Below are positions 29,662-38,032 of a stretch of DNA of 64,000 nt, one piece after another (the first letter of the stretch is position 1; each line of letters starts with the position of its first letter). The translations under genes and the position numbers were made by a program. The notes under the pieces are model-generated. The model worked only from the letters and a program-made list of their open reading frames with translations, was not told the origin of the DNA and ran no database searches. Origin of the DNA: Anoxybacillus ayderensis (GTDB lineage: Bacteria > Bacillota > Bacilli > Bacillales > Anoxybacillaceae); assembly GCF_000833605.1 (NCBI RefSeq), contig NZ_JXTG01000002.1, positions 1 to 64,000 of the forward strand, given 5' to 3'.

Positions 29662-30069
29662 ATGAGCGCTTTTTGGGAAAATGAAATGATTCATATTGCT
29701 GCCAATTTTAGTGTCGTCATTTTATGTTTAGTTTTATTTTTAGCTATTTTTGAGCTTGTGACGAAATATAAAAACTGGGAAGAAATTAAAAAAGGAAATA
29801 TGGCGGTAGCGATGGCGACAGGCGGAAAAATATTTGGTATTGCGAATATTTTTCGTTATTCAATCGATCATCACGATTCACTATTAACGATGATCGGTTG
29901 GGGGATTTATGGCTTTGTTTTGCTTTTAGTCGGTTATTTTATTTATGAGTTTTTAACACCAAAGTTTAACATTGACGATGAAATTGCCAACGATAATCGC
30001 GCGGTAGGATTTATTTCGATGGTCATTTCCATCGGTTTGTCGTTTGTCATCGGAGCAAGTATACGGTGA
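29662..30069 (+). CDS. yshE: DUF350-family membrane protein (YshE)
   Basis: A 135-residue membrane protein with four TM segments (about 13-32, 50-66, 72-92 and 112-133), of the DUF350 family. It has the family stretch GGKIFGIANIFRYS and ends in GASIR. AGGAGG stands 4 bases before the ATG at 29662; the ATG at 29647 overlaps the mutS2 stop and that site. The position behind mutS2 is conserved with B. subtilis. Its function is unknown. Confidence 0.88.
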   Translation: MSAFWENEMIHIAANFSVVILCLVLFLAIFELVTKYKNWEEIKKGNMAVAMATGGKIFGIANIFRYSIDHHDSLLTMIGWGIYGFVLLLVGYFIYEFLTPKFNIDDEIANDNRAVGFISMVISIGLSFVIGASIR

Positions 30070-30081
30070 GAGGAGAAAGAA

Positions 30082-30165
30082 ATGGAAACGTTAGCGAAAG
30101 TATTGCTTGTATTGTGCGGTGTATTTTTACTTATAGGTGTCATATACCTTACGTTTTTTGCATAA
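30082..30165 (+). CDS. 27-residue single-TM peptide
   Basis: AGAGGAGAAAG precedes an ATG that opens METLAKVLLVLCGVFLLIGV and seven more residues (IYLTFFA). Nearly the whole peptide is a membrane helix. It is 12 bases after yshE and ends directly at a terminator, so it is the last gene of the mutS2 operon. No family is recognised. Confidence 0.65.
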   Translation: METLAKVLLVLCGVFLLIGVIYLTFFA

Positions 30166-30189
30166 AAGGTGTCAGTAGGCACCTTTTTT
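30164..30189 (+). terminator. Terminator of the mutS2-yshE unit
   Basis: AAAGGTG and CACCTTT surround an 8-base loop and are followed by T residues. Confidence 0.85.
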
Positions 30190-30204
30190 TATTTTTTAAT
30201 TTTT

Positions 30205-30234
30205 TTGATACAAAAATTTCAGAAAATATTATAA
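30205..30234 (+). promoter_or_regulatory. Likely lcfA promoter
   Basis: TTGATA (30205-30210) and TTATAA (30229-30234) are 18 bases apart in a very AT-rich stretch. No FadR-type box is seen here. Confidence 0.5.
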
Positions 30235-30270
30235 AATATAAATAATCTTATAGTAAAAGGGGGAAGAGAA

Positions 30271-31947
30271 ATGGAGAAGCCATGGCTAGCGTTATATCCT
30301 CAGCAAGTTCCTCATTCAATTGATTATCCGCGCAAGCCGTTGCAACAATTTTTAAAAGAAGCGGCGGAGCAGTTTCCGCACAAAACAGCGATTCACTTTT
30401 TAGGAAAGGAGTTGACGTACAAAGAAATATATGAGCAAGCGATCAAGTTAGCGTCGTATTTGCAACAGCTCGGTTTAGAAAAAGGCGATCGCGTATCGAT
30501 TATGTTGCCAAATTGTCCTCAAGCGGTCATTAGCTATTATGCCGTTTTGTTTGCAGGTGGTATTGTCGTGCAAACAAATCCGCTATATACCGAGCGAGAG
30601 TTGCAATATCAGTTAAATGACAGCGGTGCAAAAATTATTATTGCTCTTGATTTACTTTATCCAAGAATCATAAAAGTGAAAGCGCATACAAATGTTGAAC
30701 ATATGATCATTACAAGTATAAAAGATTATTTACCGTTTCCGAAAAACGTATTATATCCGTTTGTACAAAAGAAACAAACAGGAATGATTGTGCGCGTCAA
30801 ACATGAAGGAGATTGTCATTTGTTTACGAAAGCATTATCGTTAGCGAGTGGAAAAGTAAAAGAAGCGCATGTTGATCCGGTCGAAGATGTTGCTCTGCTT
30901 CAATATACAGGTGGAACGACAGGATTTCCGAAGGCGGCCATGCTTACACACTATAATTTAACAGCAAACACGTTTATGTGTACAAAATGGATGTATAAAT
31001 GTGAGCGCGGCAATGAATCGATTCTCGGAGTGCTTCCGTTTTTCCACGTATATGGGATGACGGCGGTCATGAACTTATCCATTATGGAAGGATATAAAAT
31101 GATTTTATTGCCAAAGTTTGATGTTGAAACGACGTTAAAAACGATCGAAAAACAGCGGCCAACGCTATTTCCGGGGGCGCCAACAATTTACATCGCGCTA
31201 CTGAACCACCCGAGTTTGAAAAAATACGATTTATCATCGATTAAAATATGTATTAGCGGCTCAGCTCCACTTCCAGTTGAAGTGCAAGAACAATTTGAAA
31301 CGGTAACAGGCGGAAAAATTATTGAAGGATACGGTTTAACAGAAGCATCCCCTGTGACGCATTCCAATTTCATTTGGGATGGAAAACGAATCAAAGGAAG
31401 TATCGGTGTGCCTTGGCCAGATACAGAGGCGATGATCGTTTCATTAGAAACAGGTGAGCGGGCAAATGTAAATGAAATCGGAGAAATTGTTGTTCGTGGA
31501 CCGCAAGTGATGAAAGGGTATTGGAATCGCCCAGAAGAAACGGCTGCGACGCTTCGGGACGGATGGCTATATACAGGTGACTTAGGCTATATGAACGACG
31601 AAGGTTATTTCTTTGTTGTAGATCGGAAAAAAGATATGATTATTGCGAGCGGTTATAACGTATATCCGCGCGAAGTAGAAGAAGTGTTATATGAGCATCC
31701 GAAAGTGCAAGAAGCGGTCGTCATTGGTGTCCCTGATGCTTATCGCGGTGAGACGGTAAAAGCATTTATTGTGCTGAAAGAAGGAGAACAGTGCACAGAA
31801 GAAGAGCTTGACCAATTTATGAGAAGTAAATTGGCGGCATATAAAGTGCCACGCATTTATGAATTTAGAAAAGAATTGCCAAAAACAGCAGTCGGAAAAA
31901 TATTGCGCCGTGCGCTTGTTGAAGAAGAAAAAGAAAAGCAAAAATAA
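30271..31947 (+). CDS. lcfA: Long-chain fatty-acid--CoA ligase
   Basis: The enzyme activates fatty acids to acyl-CoA with ATP, the entry to beta-oxidation. The 558 residues have the AMP-binding P-loop YTGGTTGFPKAA (about 212), the YGLTEASP motif and the hinge with DRKKDMIIASGYNVYP, and the C-terminal catalytic lysine in PKTAVGKILRR. AAAGGGGGAAGAG precedes the start. It heads the fatty-acid cluster lcfA-fadR-fadB-etfB-etfA, the order of B. subtilis. Confidence 0.97.
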   Translation: MEKPWLALYPQQVPHSIDYPRKPLQQFLKEAAEQFPHKTAIHFLGKELTYKEIYEQAIKLASYLQQLGLEKGDRVSIMLPNCPQAVISYYAVLFAGGIVVQTNPLYTERELQYQLNDSGAKIIIALDLLYPRIIKVKAHTNVEHMIITSIKDYLPFPKNVLYPFVQKKQTGMIVRVKHEGDCHLFTKALSLASGKVKEAHVDPVEDVALLQYTGGTTGFPKAAMLTHYNLTANTFMCTKWMYKCERGNESILGVLPFFHVYGMTAVMNLSIMEGYKMILLPKFDVETTLKTIEKQRPTLFPGAPTIYIALLNHPSLKKYDLSSIKICISGSAPLPVEVQEQFETVTGGKIIEGYGLTEASPVTHSNFIWDGKRIKGSIGVPWPDTEAMIVSLETGERANVNEIGEIVVRGPQVMKGYWNRPEETAATLRDGWLYTGDLGYMNDEGYFFVVDRKKDMIIASGYNVYPREVEEVLYEHPKVQEAVVIGVPDAYRGETVKAFIVLKEGEQCTEEELDQFMRSKLAAYKVPRIYEFRKELPKTAVGKILRRALVEEEKEKQK

Positions 31948-31964
31948 CCTTTGCACGTTTTTTC

Positions 31965-31993
31965 TTGACACGCTTTTGACCTCTCTTTAAAAT
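31965..31993 (+). promoter_or_regulatory. fadR promoter
   Basis: TTGACA (31965-31970) and TAAAAT (31988-31993) are 17 bases apart, in the gap between lcfA and fadR. Confidence 0.85.
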
Positions 31994-32000
31994 AAAAATA

Positions 32001-32018
32001 TGAATGATTGTTCATTCA
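32001..32018 (+). promoter_or_regulatory. FadR operator
   Basis: TGAATGATTGTTCATTCA has the TGAATGA and TCATTCA arms of the known Bacillus FadR box TGAATGAMTANTCATTCA, differing only in the central bases. It lies 8 bases after the -10 box, at the transcription start, where binding of FadR would block initiation. Long-chain acyl-CoA should release it. Confidence 0.9.
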
Positions 32019-32043
32019 TATTTTTGAAAGGGAGAATGCAAAG

Positions 32044-32625
32044 TTGAAACGCGATAAACCGAAGTTTAAACAAATTATTGATGCAGCTGTGATCGTCATT
32101 GCTGAAAATGGCTACCATCAAGCGCAAGTCTCGAAAATTGCGAAACAAGCGGGTGTAGCGGATGGTACGATCTACTTGTATTTTAAAAATAAAGAAGATA
32201 TTTTAATTTCGTTGTTTCAAGAAAAAATGGGATATTTTATCGAAAAAATTGAAGAAGAAATAGAAGGAATTTCGAGTCCGTCGGAGAAGTTGTTCTTGTT
32301 GATTCAAAAACATTTTCAAATGTTAGCGGCAGAGCCGCATTTAGCAATCGTTACCCAATTGGAACTTCGACAATCGAATAAATCGTTACGTCTGAAAATT
32401 AACGAAATTTTGAAAGGATATTTGAAAGTAGTCGATCGTATTGTACAAGAAGGGATTGACAAAGGGGAATTTCGTTCGGATTTAGACGTACGGCTTACGC
32501 GTCAAATGATTTTCGGAACCATTGACGAAATGGTGACGACATGGGTAATGAATGAGCAAAAATATGATCTTGTCGCATTAGCAAGACCGGTTCATCAGTT
32601 GTTAACGAAAGGTTGTTGTGTATAA
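32044..32625 (+). CDS. fadR: TetR-family fatty-acid degradation regulator FadR
   Basis: A 193-residue TetR repressor of beta-oxidation genes, released by long-chain acyl-CoA. The N-terminal HTH (about 10-55) contains VSKIAKQAGVADGTIYLYFKNKEDIL, written here in part only: AKQAGVADGTIYLYF. The TTG at 32044 follows AAAGGGAG by 9 bases and gives the N-terminus MKRDKPKFKQIIDAA. A strong promoter with a FadR box precedes it, so it is autoregulated along with fadB-etfBA. The frame is open further upstream into the operator, which is rejected. Confidence 0.94.
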   Translation: MKRDKPKFKQIIDAAVIVIAENGYHQAQVSKIAKQAGVADGTIYLYFKNKEDILISLFQEKMGYFIEKIEEEIEGISSPSEKLFLLIQKHFQMLAAEPHLAIVTQLELRQSNKSLRLKINEILKGYLKVVDRIVQEGIDKGEFRSDLDVRLTRQMIFGTIDEMVTTWVMNEQKYDLVALARPVHQLLTKGCCV

Positions 32626-32662
32626 ACAACAACCTTCCGGATATATACGAAGGAGGGGGAAC

Positions 32663-33430
32663 ATGTTTTCCGTTCAACAAGAGGGGTATGTGACAATTTT
32701 GACGCTTCATCGTCCGCCAGCCAATGCCTTAGCCTCTTCTGTTTTGAAAGAGCTTTCAGAACGGCTTGATACACTAAAAGAAGATGATCAAGTGCGTGTC
32801 ATTGTTCTTCATGGGGAAGGAAGATTTTTTTCAGCTGGTGCGGATATTAAAGAATTTACAGCGATTGATGCGAGCGAACAAGCGGCTGAACTCGCTCGTG
32901 CAGGGCAACAAGTGATGGAGAAAATTGAACAGTTTCCGAAACCGATTATTGCGGCCATTCACGGTGCCGCACTCGGTGGAGGTTTAGAGTTGGCGATGAG
33001 TTGCCATCTGCGCATCGTATCTGAAACTGCTAAACTTGGTTTGCCAGAACTACAGCTTGGCATTATTCCTGGATTTGCAGGTACGCAGCGTTTGTTGCGC
33101 CACGTCGGTATGGCAAAAGCGTTAGAAATGATGTGGACAAGCGAACCGATAACAGGAGTAGAAGCTGTTCAATGGGGGCTAGCAAATCAAGCGGTGCCAG
33201 AAGAACAGTTGCTTCATACAGCAAAGCAACTTGCACAAAAAATTGCTCAAAAGAGCCCGATTTCTGTTCAAGCGGTATTGCAGCTTGTTAATGAGGCAAG
33301 AACAAAAATGTTCCACGAATGTGTGGAAAAAGAGGCGCAACTTTTTGGGCAAGTATTTGTCACGGAAGATGCGAAAGAAGGTATTTCTGCATTTATTGAA
33401 AAACGGACACCACAGTTCCGAGGAAAATAA
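32663..33430 (+). CDS. fadB: Enoyl-CoA hydratase
   Basis: A crotonase-family enzyme that hydrates trans-2-enoyl-CoA in beta-oxidation. The 255 residues have the oxyanion-hole segments GRFFSAGADIKEF and AIHGAALGGGLELAMSC, and the catalytic glutamate region LPELQLGIIPGF. GAAGGAGGGGG precedes the ATG at 32663. A GGTTGTTGT/AACAACAACC hairpin lies just before that site and overlaps the end of fadR. It is co-transcribed with fadR and etfBA. Confidence 0.95.
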   Translation: MFSVQQEGYVTILTLHRPPANALASSVLKELSERLDTLKEDDQVRVIVLHGEGRFFSAGADIKEFTAIDASEQAAELARAGQQVMEKIEQFPKPIIAAIHGAALGGGLELAMSCHLRIVSETAKLGLPELQLGIIPGFAGTQRLLRHVGMAKALEMMWTSEPITGVEAVQWGLANQAVPEEQLLHTAKQLAQKIAQKSPISVQAVLQLVNEARTKMFHECVEKEAQLFGQVFVTEDAKEGISAFIEKRTPQFRGK

Positions 33431-33445
33431 GAGGGGGAGAGAAGC

Positions 33446-34219
33446 ATGAATATTTTCGTATTAATGAAACGTACATTTGATACGGAAGAAAAAATTGTGA
33501 TTCAAAATGGGAAAGTAAGTGAAGAAGGTGCGGAATTTATCATTAATCCGTACGATGAATATGCGATTGAAGAAGCGATTCAAGTGCGCGATCAACACGG
33601 TGGAGAAGTGACAGTTGTCACCGTCGGGAACGAAGATGCGGAAAAAGAGCTTCGCACAGCGCTTGCGATGGGGGCCGATAAAGCGGTGCTCATTAACATT
33701 GAAGACGATGTAGAAAACCGCGATCAATATACAACGGCAAAAGTGCTTGCGGAGTATTTAAAAGATAAAGAAGCCGATTTAATTTTAGCAGGGAACGTAG
33801 CGATTGACGGTGGTTCAGGTCAAGTCGGCCCACGCGTTGCTGAATTGTTAGGCATTCCTTACGTAACGACAATTACGAAACTAGAAATTGATGGAACAAA
33901 TGTGAAAGTGGTGCGCGATGTTGAAGGGGACGAAGAAGTGATTGAAACATCGTTACCGTTATTAGTGACGGCGCAACAAGGTTTAAATGAACCGCGTTAT
34001 CCGTCATTGCCGGGGATTATGAAAGCGAAAAAGAAACCGCTTGAGGAATTAGAGCTTGATGATTTGGATTTGGAAGAAGAAGATGTCGAAGCGAAAACGA
34101 AAACGATTGAAATCTTTTTACCACCGAAAAAAGAAGCGGGGAAAATTTTACAAGGTGACATTTCGGAGCAAGTAAAAGAACTCGTTTCACTTCTTCATAC
34201 GGAAGCAAAAGTCATTTAA
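33446..34219 (+). CDS. etfB: Electron transfer flavoprotein beta subunit
   Basis: The small subunit of the FAD/AMP-containing ETF that takes electrons from acyl-CoA dehydrogenases. The 257 residues hold the family signature region VAELLGIPYVTTITKLEIDG and the AMP-binding region ending in LPGIMKAKKKPL. GAGGGGGAGAG precedes the start. The acyl-CoA dehydrogenase partner is not in the window. etfA follows after 16 bases. Confidence 0.97.
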   Translation: MNIFVLMKRTFDTEEKIVIQNGKVSEEGAEFIINPYDEYAIEEAIQVRDQHGGEVTVVTVGNEDAEKELRTALAMGADKAVLINIEDDVENRDQYTTAKVLAEYLKDKEADLILAGNVAIDGGSGQVGPRVAELLGIPYVTTITKLEIDGTNVKVVRDVEGDEEVIETSLPLLVTAQQGLNEPRYPSLPGIMKAKKKPLEELELDDLDLEEEDVEAKTKTIEIFLPPKKEAGKILQGDISEQVKELVSLLHTEAKVI

Positions 34220-34235
34220 TAGGGGGATGGGGATT

Positions 34236-35213
34236 ATGGCAAGAAAAGTGTTAACATTAGCTGAAGTGCGCGATGGAGCGTTGCGCAACGTATCGTTTGA
34301 AGCAATTGCTGCGGCAAAAACGATCGCGGAAGGCGGAGAGGTTGTTTCTGTCGTTGTCGGAGCGAGCGTTCGCTCATTAGCGAATGAGCTCATTGCTTAC
34401 GGTGCAGACCGTGTCATTGTTGTCGAGCATGAAAAATTAGCGGCTTATACACCAGACGGTTATGCTCAAGCGTTGCAAGCGGTTGTCGAGCAAGAGAAGC
34501 CAGAAGGAATTGTATTCGGACATACAGCGCTTGGAAAAGATTTATCGCCAAAACTTGCTGCAAAATGGCAATCTGGGCTTGTGTCCGACGTTGTTGCTGT
34601 TGAAGAAACGGGAGGAAATATCGTTTTTACGAGACCAATTTATTCGGGTAAAGCGTTTGAAAAGAAAATTGTTACAGATGGTTTCATGTTTGTTACCGTT
34701 CGTCCGAACAACATCGCTCCACTTGAAAAAGATGAGAGTCGTACAGGTGCGATCGTTGACGTGCAAGTAGATATAAAGGATTTACGCACAATCGTTCGTG
34801 ACGTTGTGCGAAAAACAGCAGAAGGTGTCGATTTATCTGAAGCGAAGGTGATTGTTGCTGGAGGACGTGGCGTCAAAAGTGCCGAAGGATTCGAGCCATT
34901 GAAAGAGTTAGCGAACTTGCTTGGCGGTGCGGTTGGGGCATCGCGTGGGGCGTGCGATGCAGGATATTGCGACTATTCTCTTCAAATCGGTCAAACGGGA
35001 AAAGTCGTTACACCAGATTTATATATTGCATGCGGCATTTCTGGTGCTATCCAACATTTAGCAGGCATGTCTAACTCGAAAGTGATCGTAGCGATTAATA
35101 AAGATCCAGAAGCGAACATTTTCAAAGTAGCAGACTACGGCATCGTTGGTGACTTATTTGAAGTCGTTCCGCTTTTAATTGAGGAGTTTAAAAAATTAAA
35201 AGTACATTCGTAA
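34236..35213 (+). CDS. etfA: Electron transfer flavoprotein alpha subunit
   Basis: The large ETF subunit that binds FAD. The 325 residues have an N-terminal domain and a C-terminal FAD domain (about 200-325) with AGGRGVKS, GASRGACDAGYCDYS, QIGQTGKVVTPDLYIACGIS and the signature INKDPEANIFKVADYGIVGD. The ATG at 34236 follows AGGGGGATGGGG; an in-frame ATG at 34227 is inside it. It is the last gene of the fatty-acid operon. Confidence 0.97.
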   Translation: MARKVLTLAEVRDGALRNVSFEAIAAAKTIAEGGEVVSVVVGASVRSLANELIAYGADRVIVVEHEKLAAYTPDGYAQALQAVVEQEKPEGIVFGHTALGKDLSPKLAAKWQSGLVSDVVAVEETGGNIVFTRPIYSGKAFEKKIVTDGFMFVTVRPNNIAPLEKDESRTGAIVDVQVDIKDLRTIVRDVVRKTAEGVDLSEAKVIVAGGRGVKSAEGFEPLKELANLLGGAVGASRGACDAGYCDYSLQIGQTGKVVTPDLYIACGISGAIQHLAGMSNSKVIVAINKDPEANIFKVADYGIVGDLFEVVPLLIEEFKKLKVHS

Positions 35214-35243
35214 GGCAGAGCATGATGCTTTGCCTTTTCTTTT
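35212..35243 (+). terminator. Terminator after etfA
   Basis: GGCAGAGCAT and ATGCTTTGCC form a stem with one wobble pair, followed by TTTTCTTTT. Confidence 0.85.
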
Positions 35244-35312
35244 CAGCATATTTTTTAACGACAAGGAAATAGTAGAAGCGAAGCAAAAGATTGGCGTAAT
35301 GAATACGTTCAA

Positions 35313-35321
35313 TGGTATACT
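35313..35321 (+). promoter_or_regulatory. Extended -10 promoter of trxA
   Basis: TGGTATACT is a TGn-extended -10 box; TTGGCG (35291-35296) lies 19 bases before the hexamer. Confidence 0.55.
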
Positions 35322-35359
35322 ATGTGCATGGAACTGAAATGCTTAAGGAGGAATGAAAC

Positions 35360-35674
35360 ATGGCAATTGTAAATGCAACAGATCAAACGTTTGTAAATGA
35401 AGTAAAAGAAGGAGTTGTGCTCGTTGACTTTTGGGCACCTTGGTGCGGACCTTGCAAAATGATTGCACCTGTATTAGAAGAAGTTGATCGCGAGCTTGGC
35501 GGCAAAGTGAAGGTTGTGAAAGTAAACGTCGATGACAACCCAGAAACAGCTGGAAAATTTGGCGTTATGAGCATCCCAACGTTGTTTGTCTTTAAAAATG
35601 GTGAAGTTGTCGACAAAACAGTTGGTTTCCAGCCAAAAGAAGCGCTTGTTGGTCTTTTAAGCAAACATTTATAA
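35360..35674 (+). CDS. trxA: Thioredoxin
   Basis: The general disulfide reductase of the cytoplasm, 104 residues. The redox motif WCGPC is at 28-32 (Cys29, Cys32), with the cis-proline in [16 protein letters not shown] precedes the start. It is a single-gene unit between its own promoter and a terminator. It can also regenerate MsrA, encoded 20 kb upstream. Confidence 0.98.
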   Translation: MAIVNATDQTFVNEVKEGVVLVDFWAPWCGPCKMIAPVLEEVDRELGGKVKVVKVNVDDNPETAGKFGVMSIPTLFVFKNGEVVDKTVGFQPKEALVGLLSKHL

Positions 35675-35679
35675 TCGAC

Positions 35680-35710
35680 ATGCCTCGGAGAAACCCGAGG
35701 TATTTTTTTT
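35680..35710 (+). terminator. Terminator after trxA
   Basis: ATGCCTCGG pairs with CCGAGGTAT and is followed by eight T. Confidence 0.9.
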
Positions 35711-35721
35711 GAAATTTTATA

Positions 35722-35779
35722 TTGACATTGAAAATCGTTCTCTACTATAATGATAACGGTTAATGAAAATCGTTATCAA
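35722..35779 (+). promoter_or_regulatory. Fur-controlled promoter of the lipoprotein gene
   Basis: TTGACA (35722-35727) and TATAAT (35746-35751) are 18 bases apart. Fur-like sequences cover it: GAAAATCGTTCTC between the boxes and, over the start site, the paired arms TGATAACG and CGTTATCA (35751-35778), the second being part of AATGAAAATCGTTATC. Fur with Fe2+ should repress it when iron is plentiful. Confidence 0.8.
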
Positions 35780-35799
35780 AAAAGGGGGATACATACGAA

Positions 35800-37008
35800 A
35801 TGAAAAAACGTCAATTAAAAGCTGTATTTGCCATGTTTTTATTAGCAGGTGGAGTGCTTGCAGGTTGCGGCCAACAAAAAACGGAAACGACAGAGAAGAA
35901 GGAAGAAACAAAAGTAGAGGAAAAACAAGAAGAGCAACAACAAGCTGAACCTGAGCAAGCAGAAGAGCAAGTAAACGTTCAAGCGTTCATTGATGCTTAT
36001 AAAGCGATCAAAGCAGAAACAGAAAAAGCGAAAGAAGGACAACCAGTTGATTGGAGCCTTGTGGAAAAAACATATACAGAGCAACTACAAAAGCCAATTA
36101 ACGAACTAGATGGTACATTTGCCCAAACGATTGAAGCAGCGATTCAAGGTGGAAAAAGCGGAGAGCTAAACGTACATCCAGCGCGCCAAATTGTAGATAA
36201 AGTGACGCAGTCGTATTTTTATCAGTTGCAAAAGAAATTGCAAAAAGACGTTGTAGCTGCACTTGAAGCTGGCGACCAACAAAAAGCGACAACATTGTTC
36301 GAACAAATTAAGTTGCTAGCAGCGGAAATTTTCGTTCCAACAGCGATGAAACGTGATGAATATTATCAATTAACAGGAGAATCTAGCCTTGAGCAAAGCA
36401 TTAACGCTGGTTTAGCTGCGCAAGAAGAAGCGTTAAAAGCAAATAACGTAGATGATTTTAAAGTGTACATTCAGTTAACGGATAAATCGATCTATCGCAG
36501 CTTCTATTTAGCATCAAAATCATATGCTGAAAAAATTGAAGCAGGTGTGAAAGAAGGTAAAGCAGAAGATGAGCTAAAAGGTCAACAAGCAGAAGCGTGG
36601 GGCTTTTTACAAGCGATCAAAGGCTCTTTAGCTGAAGGAGATGAAGCTGCAACAACTCGTTTAGATGAGATTTTATCATTGAATAATGATTACAAAAACA
36701 TTAAAGCAGAAGAAGTAAGCGCATTATATGCAAAAGCGTTGTTTGGCAAAATGAAAGGCTATCATGAAAAAGCATCGGCACAGTTAGACGAAAATAACGT
36801 TGTCGAAGCGAAAGCAAAAGCGTTAGAAGGAAACATGTTCTTAAAGGCGATCGAATTAGATGTGAAAGCAAAATTAGGTGAGCAAAAGGCTGCAGACGTG
36901 TTTGCTACTGCAGAAAAATGGTATAACGCCATTGCTGAAAACAAAAAAGATGAAGCTGCTCAACATAGCAAAGCTGTGCTTGATGCTGTCAGTGCGATCA
37001 TTCAATAA
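35800..37008 (+). CDS. Fur-regulated lipoprotein, helical repeat type
   Basis: A 402-residue surface lipoprotein. The signal peptide has KKRQ, a hydrophobic core and the lipobox LAGC (Cys23), followed by a Glu/Gln/Lys-rich linker (about 27-58). The rest is all-helical and appears to be two similar halves (about 60-210 and 220-400). The Fur-type promoter suggests a role in iron uptake, perhaps delivering iron to the FTR1 permease encoded 6 kb downstream. No EfeO peptidase-M75 motif (HxxE) is clear. The family is not recognised with certainty. AAAGGGGG lies 12 bases before the start, rather far. Confidence 0.8.
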   Translation: MKKRQLKAVFAMFLLAGGVLAGCGQQKTETTEKKEETKVEEKQEEQQQAEPEQAEEQVNVQAFIDAYKAIKAETEKAKEGQPVDWSLVEKTYTEQLQKPINELDGTFAQTIEAAIQGGKSGELNVHPARQIVDKVTQSYFYQLQKKLQKDVVAALEAGDQQKATTLFEQIKLLAAEIFVPTAMKRDEYYQLTGESSLEQSINAGLAAQEEALKANNVDDFKVYIQLTDKSIYRSFYLASKSYAEKIEAGVKEGKAEDELKGQQAEAWGFLQAIKGSLAEGDEAATTRLDEILSLNNDYKNIKAEEVSALYAKALFGKMKGYHEKASAQLDENNVVEAKAKALEGNMFLKAIELDVKAKLGEQKAADVFATAEKWYNAIAENKKDEAAQHSKAVLDAVSAIIQ

Positions 37009-37011
37009 AAA

Positions 37012-37039
37012 AGAGCCGCGCATAACACGCGGCTTTTTT
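37012..37039 (+). terminator. Terminator after the lipoprotein gene
   Basis: AGCCGCG (37014-37020) and CGCGGCT (37028-37034) are followed by six T. Confidence 0.9.
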
Positions 37040-37043
37040 ATTA

Positions 37044-37052
37044 TGATACAAT
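37044..37052 (+). promoter_or_regulatory. Extended -10 promoter of the envelope operon
   Basis: TGATACAAT is a TGn-extended -10 box 33 bases before the epimerase gene. Confidence 0.5.
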
Positions 37053-37084
37053 AGTAGCGCATAAACGATGAGGGAGTCAGATAA

Positions 37085-38032
37085 ATGGCAAAAGTATGTA
37101 TCACAGGTGGAGCAGGATTTATTGGTAGTCATCTAGGAAAAAAAATGCTTGAACTTGGACATGAACTTGTTGTGATCGACAACTTCCAGCCATATTACTC
37201 AACATATCGGAAACAGCGTCAGCTTCAACAAATAAAAGACGTCGGTTTTTTTCACTTTTACGATGTAGATATTTTGCAAGCGGATGTTTTAAAACAAATT
37301 TTTTTACATCACCGCCCTAATGTTGTGTTTCATTTAGCAGCGTTACCTGGCGTACAGCCATCATTAACGGAGCCGCTTGCGTATATTGACTACGATGTGA
37401 AAGCGACAGTAAACGTATTGCAAGCAGCAGGGGAGGCGGAGGTTGAGCATGTGTTGTTCGCCTCTTCTTCTTCTGTGTACGGCGATCAAGCGTTTCAGCC
37501 ATTAAAAGAAGATATGGCGAATGGACAAGTCGTTTCCCCGTATGCAGCGGCAAAATATAGTGCGGAATCGTTTTGCCATGCATATGCGCATATATACGGT
37601 TACACGATGACGATTTTTCGTTATTTTACTGTATACGGACCGTGGGGGCGGCCGGATATGGCCATTAGCAAATTTATTCGTCAATTGTTGCGCGACGAGC
37701 CGATTACCGTTTACGGTGAACATACCGCTCGCGATTATACGTTTATTGATGACATTGTTGATGGAATGATTCGAGCGCTAGATCGGAAAGGGGCAAGTGA
37801 TGTGTTTAACCTTGGGGCTGGTCAACCGGTGACGATGAAGCAGTTGCTTGCAGAGTTCCAAGCTCATTTTCCACATATGCGCATTCATTACGAACCTTCT
37901 CGGCTTGGCGATGTTGTCGCTACATGGGCGGATATTACGAAAGCGAAAGAACAGCTCGGATATGAGCCGCGCGTATCGTTACGAGAAGGATTAGCAAAGA
38001 CGATTGAATGGGCGAAGCAATATGAAAAATAA
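37085..38032 (+). CDS. NAD-dependent nucleotide-sugar epimerase
   Basis: An extended short-chain dehydrogenase of 315 residues that probably epimerises or modifies a UDP-sugar. The Rossmann motif GGAGFIGSHLGKKM is at 7-20, the catalytic serines are in FASSSSVYGD and Tyr-x3-Lys in PYAAAKYSAE. YFTVYGPWGRPDMA resembles UDP-glucuronate or UDP-glucose 4-epimerases. It starts a four-gene operon with a flippase-like protein, a phosphodiesterase and a glycosyltransferase, overlapping the second by 11 bases. The exact sugar is not known. Confidence 0.88.
   Translation: MAKVCITGGAGFIGSHLGKKMLELGHELVVIDNFQPYYSTYRKQRQLQQIKDVGFFHFYDVDILQADVLKQIFLHHRPNVVFHLAALPGVQPSLTEPLAYIDYDVKATVNVLQAAGEAEVEHVLFASSSSVYGDQAFQPLKEDMANGQVVSPYAAAKYSAESFCHAYAHIYGYTMTIFRYFTVYGPWGRPDMAISKFIRQLLRDEPITVYGEHTARDYTFIDDIVDGMIRALDRKGASDVFNLGAGQPVTMKQLLAEFQAHFPHMRIHYEPSRLGDVVATWADITKAKEQLGYEPRVSLREGLAKTIEWAKQYEK

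Noticed and set aside
35842-36084. Reverse-strand frame of 80 codons inside the lipoprotein gene
   Set aside because: It is the complement of Glu/Lys-rich codons of the real gene, has no ribosome site and gives a low-complexity Phe/Leu-rich product.
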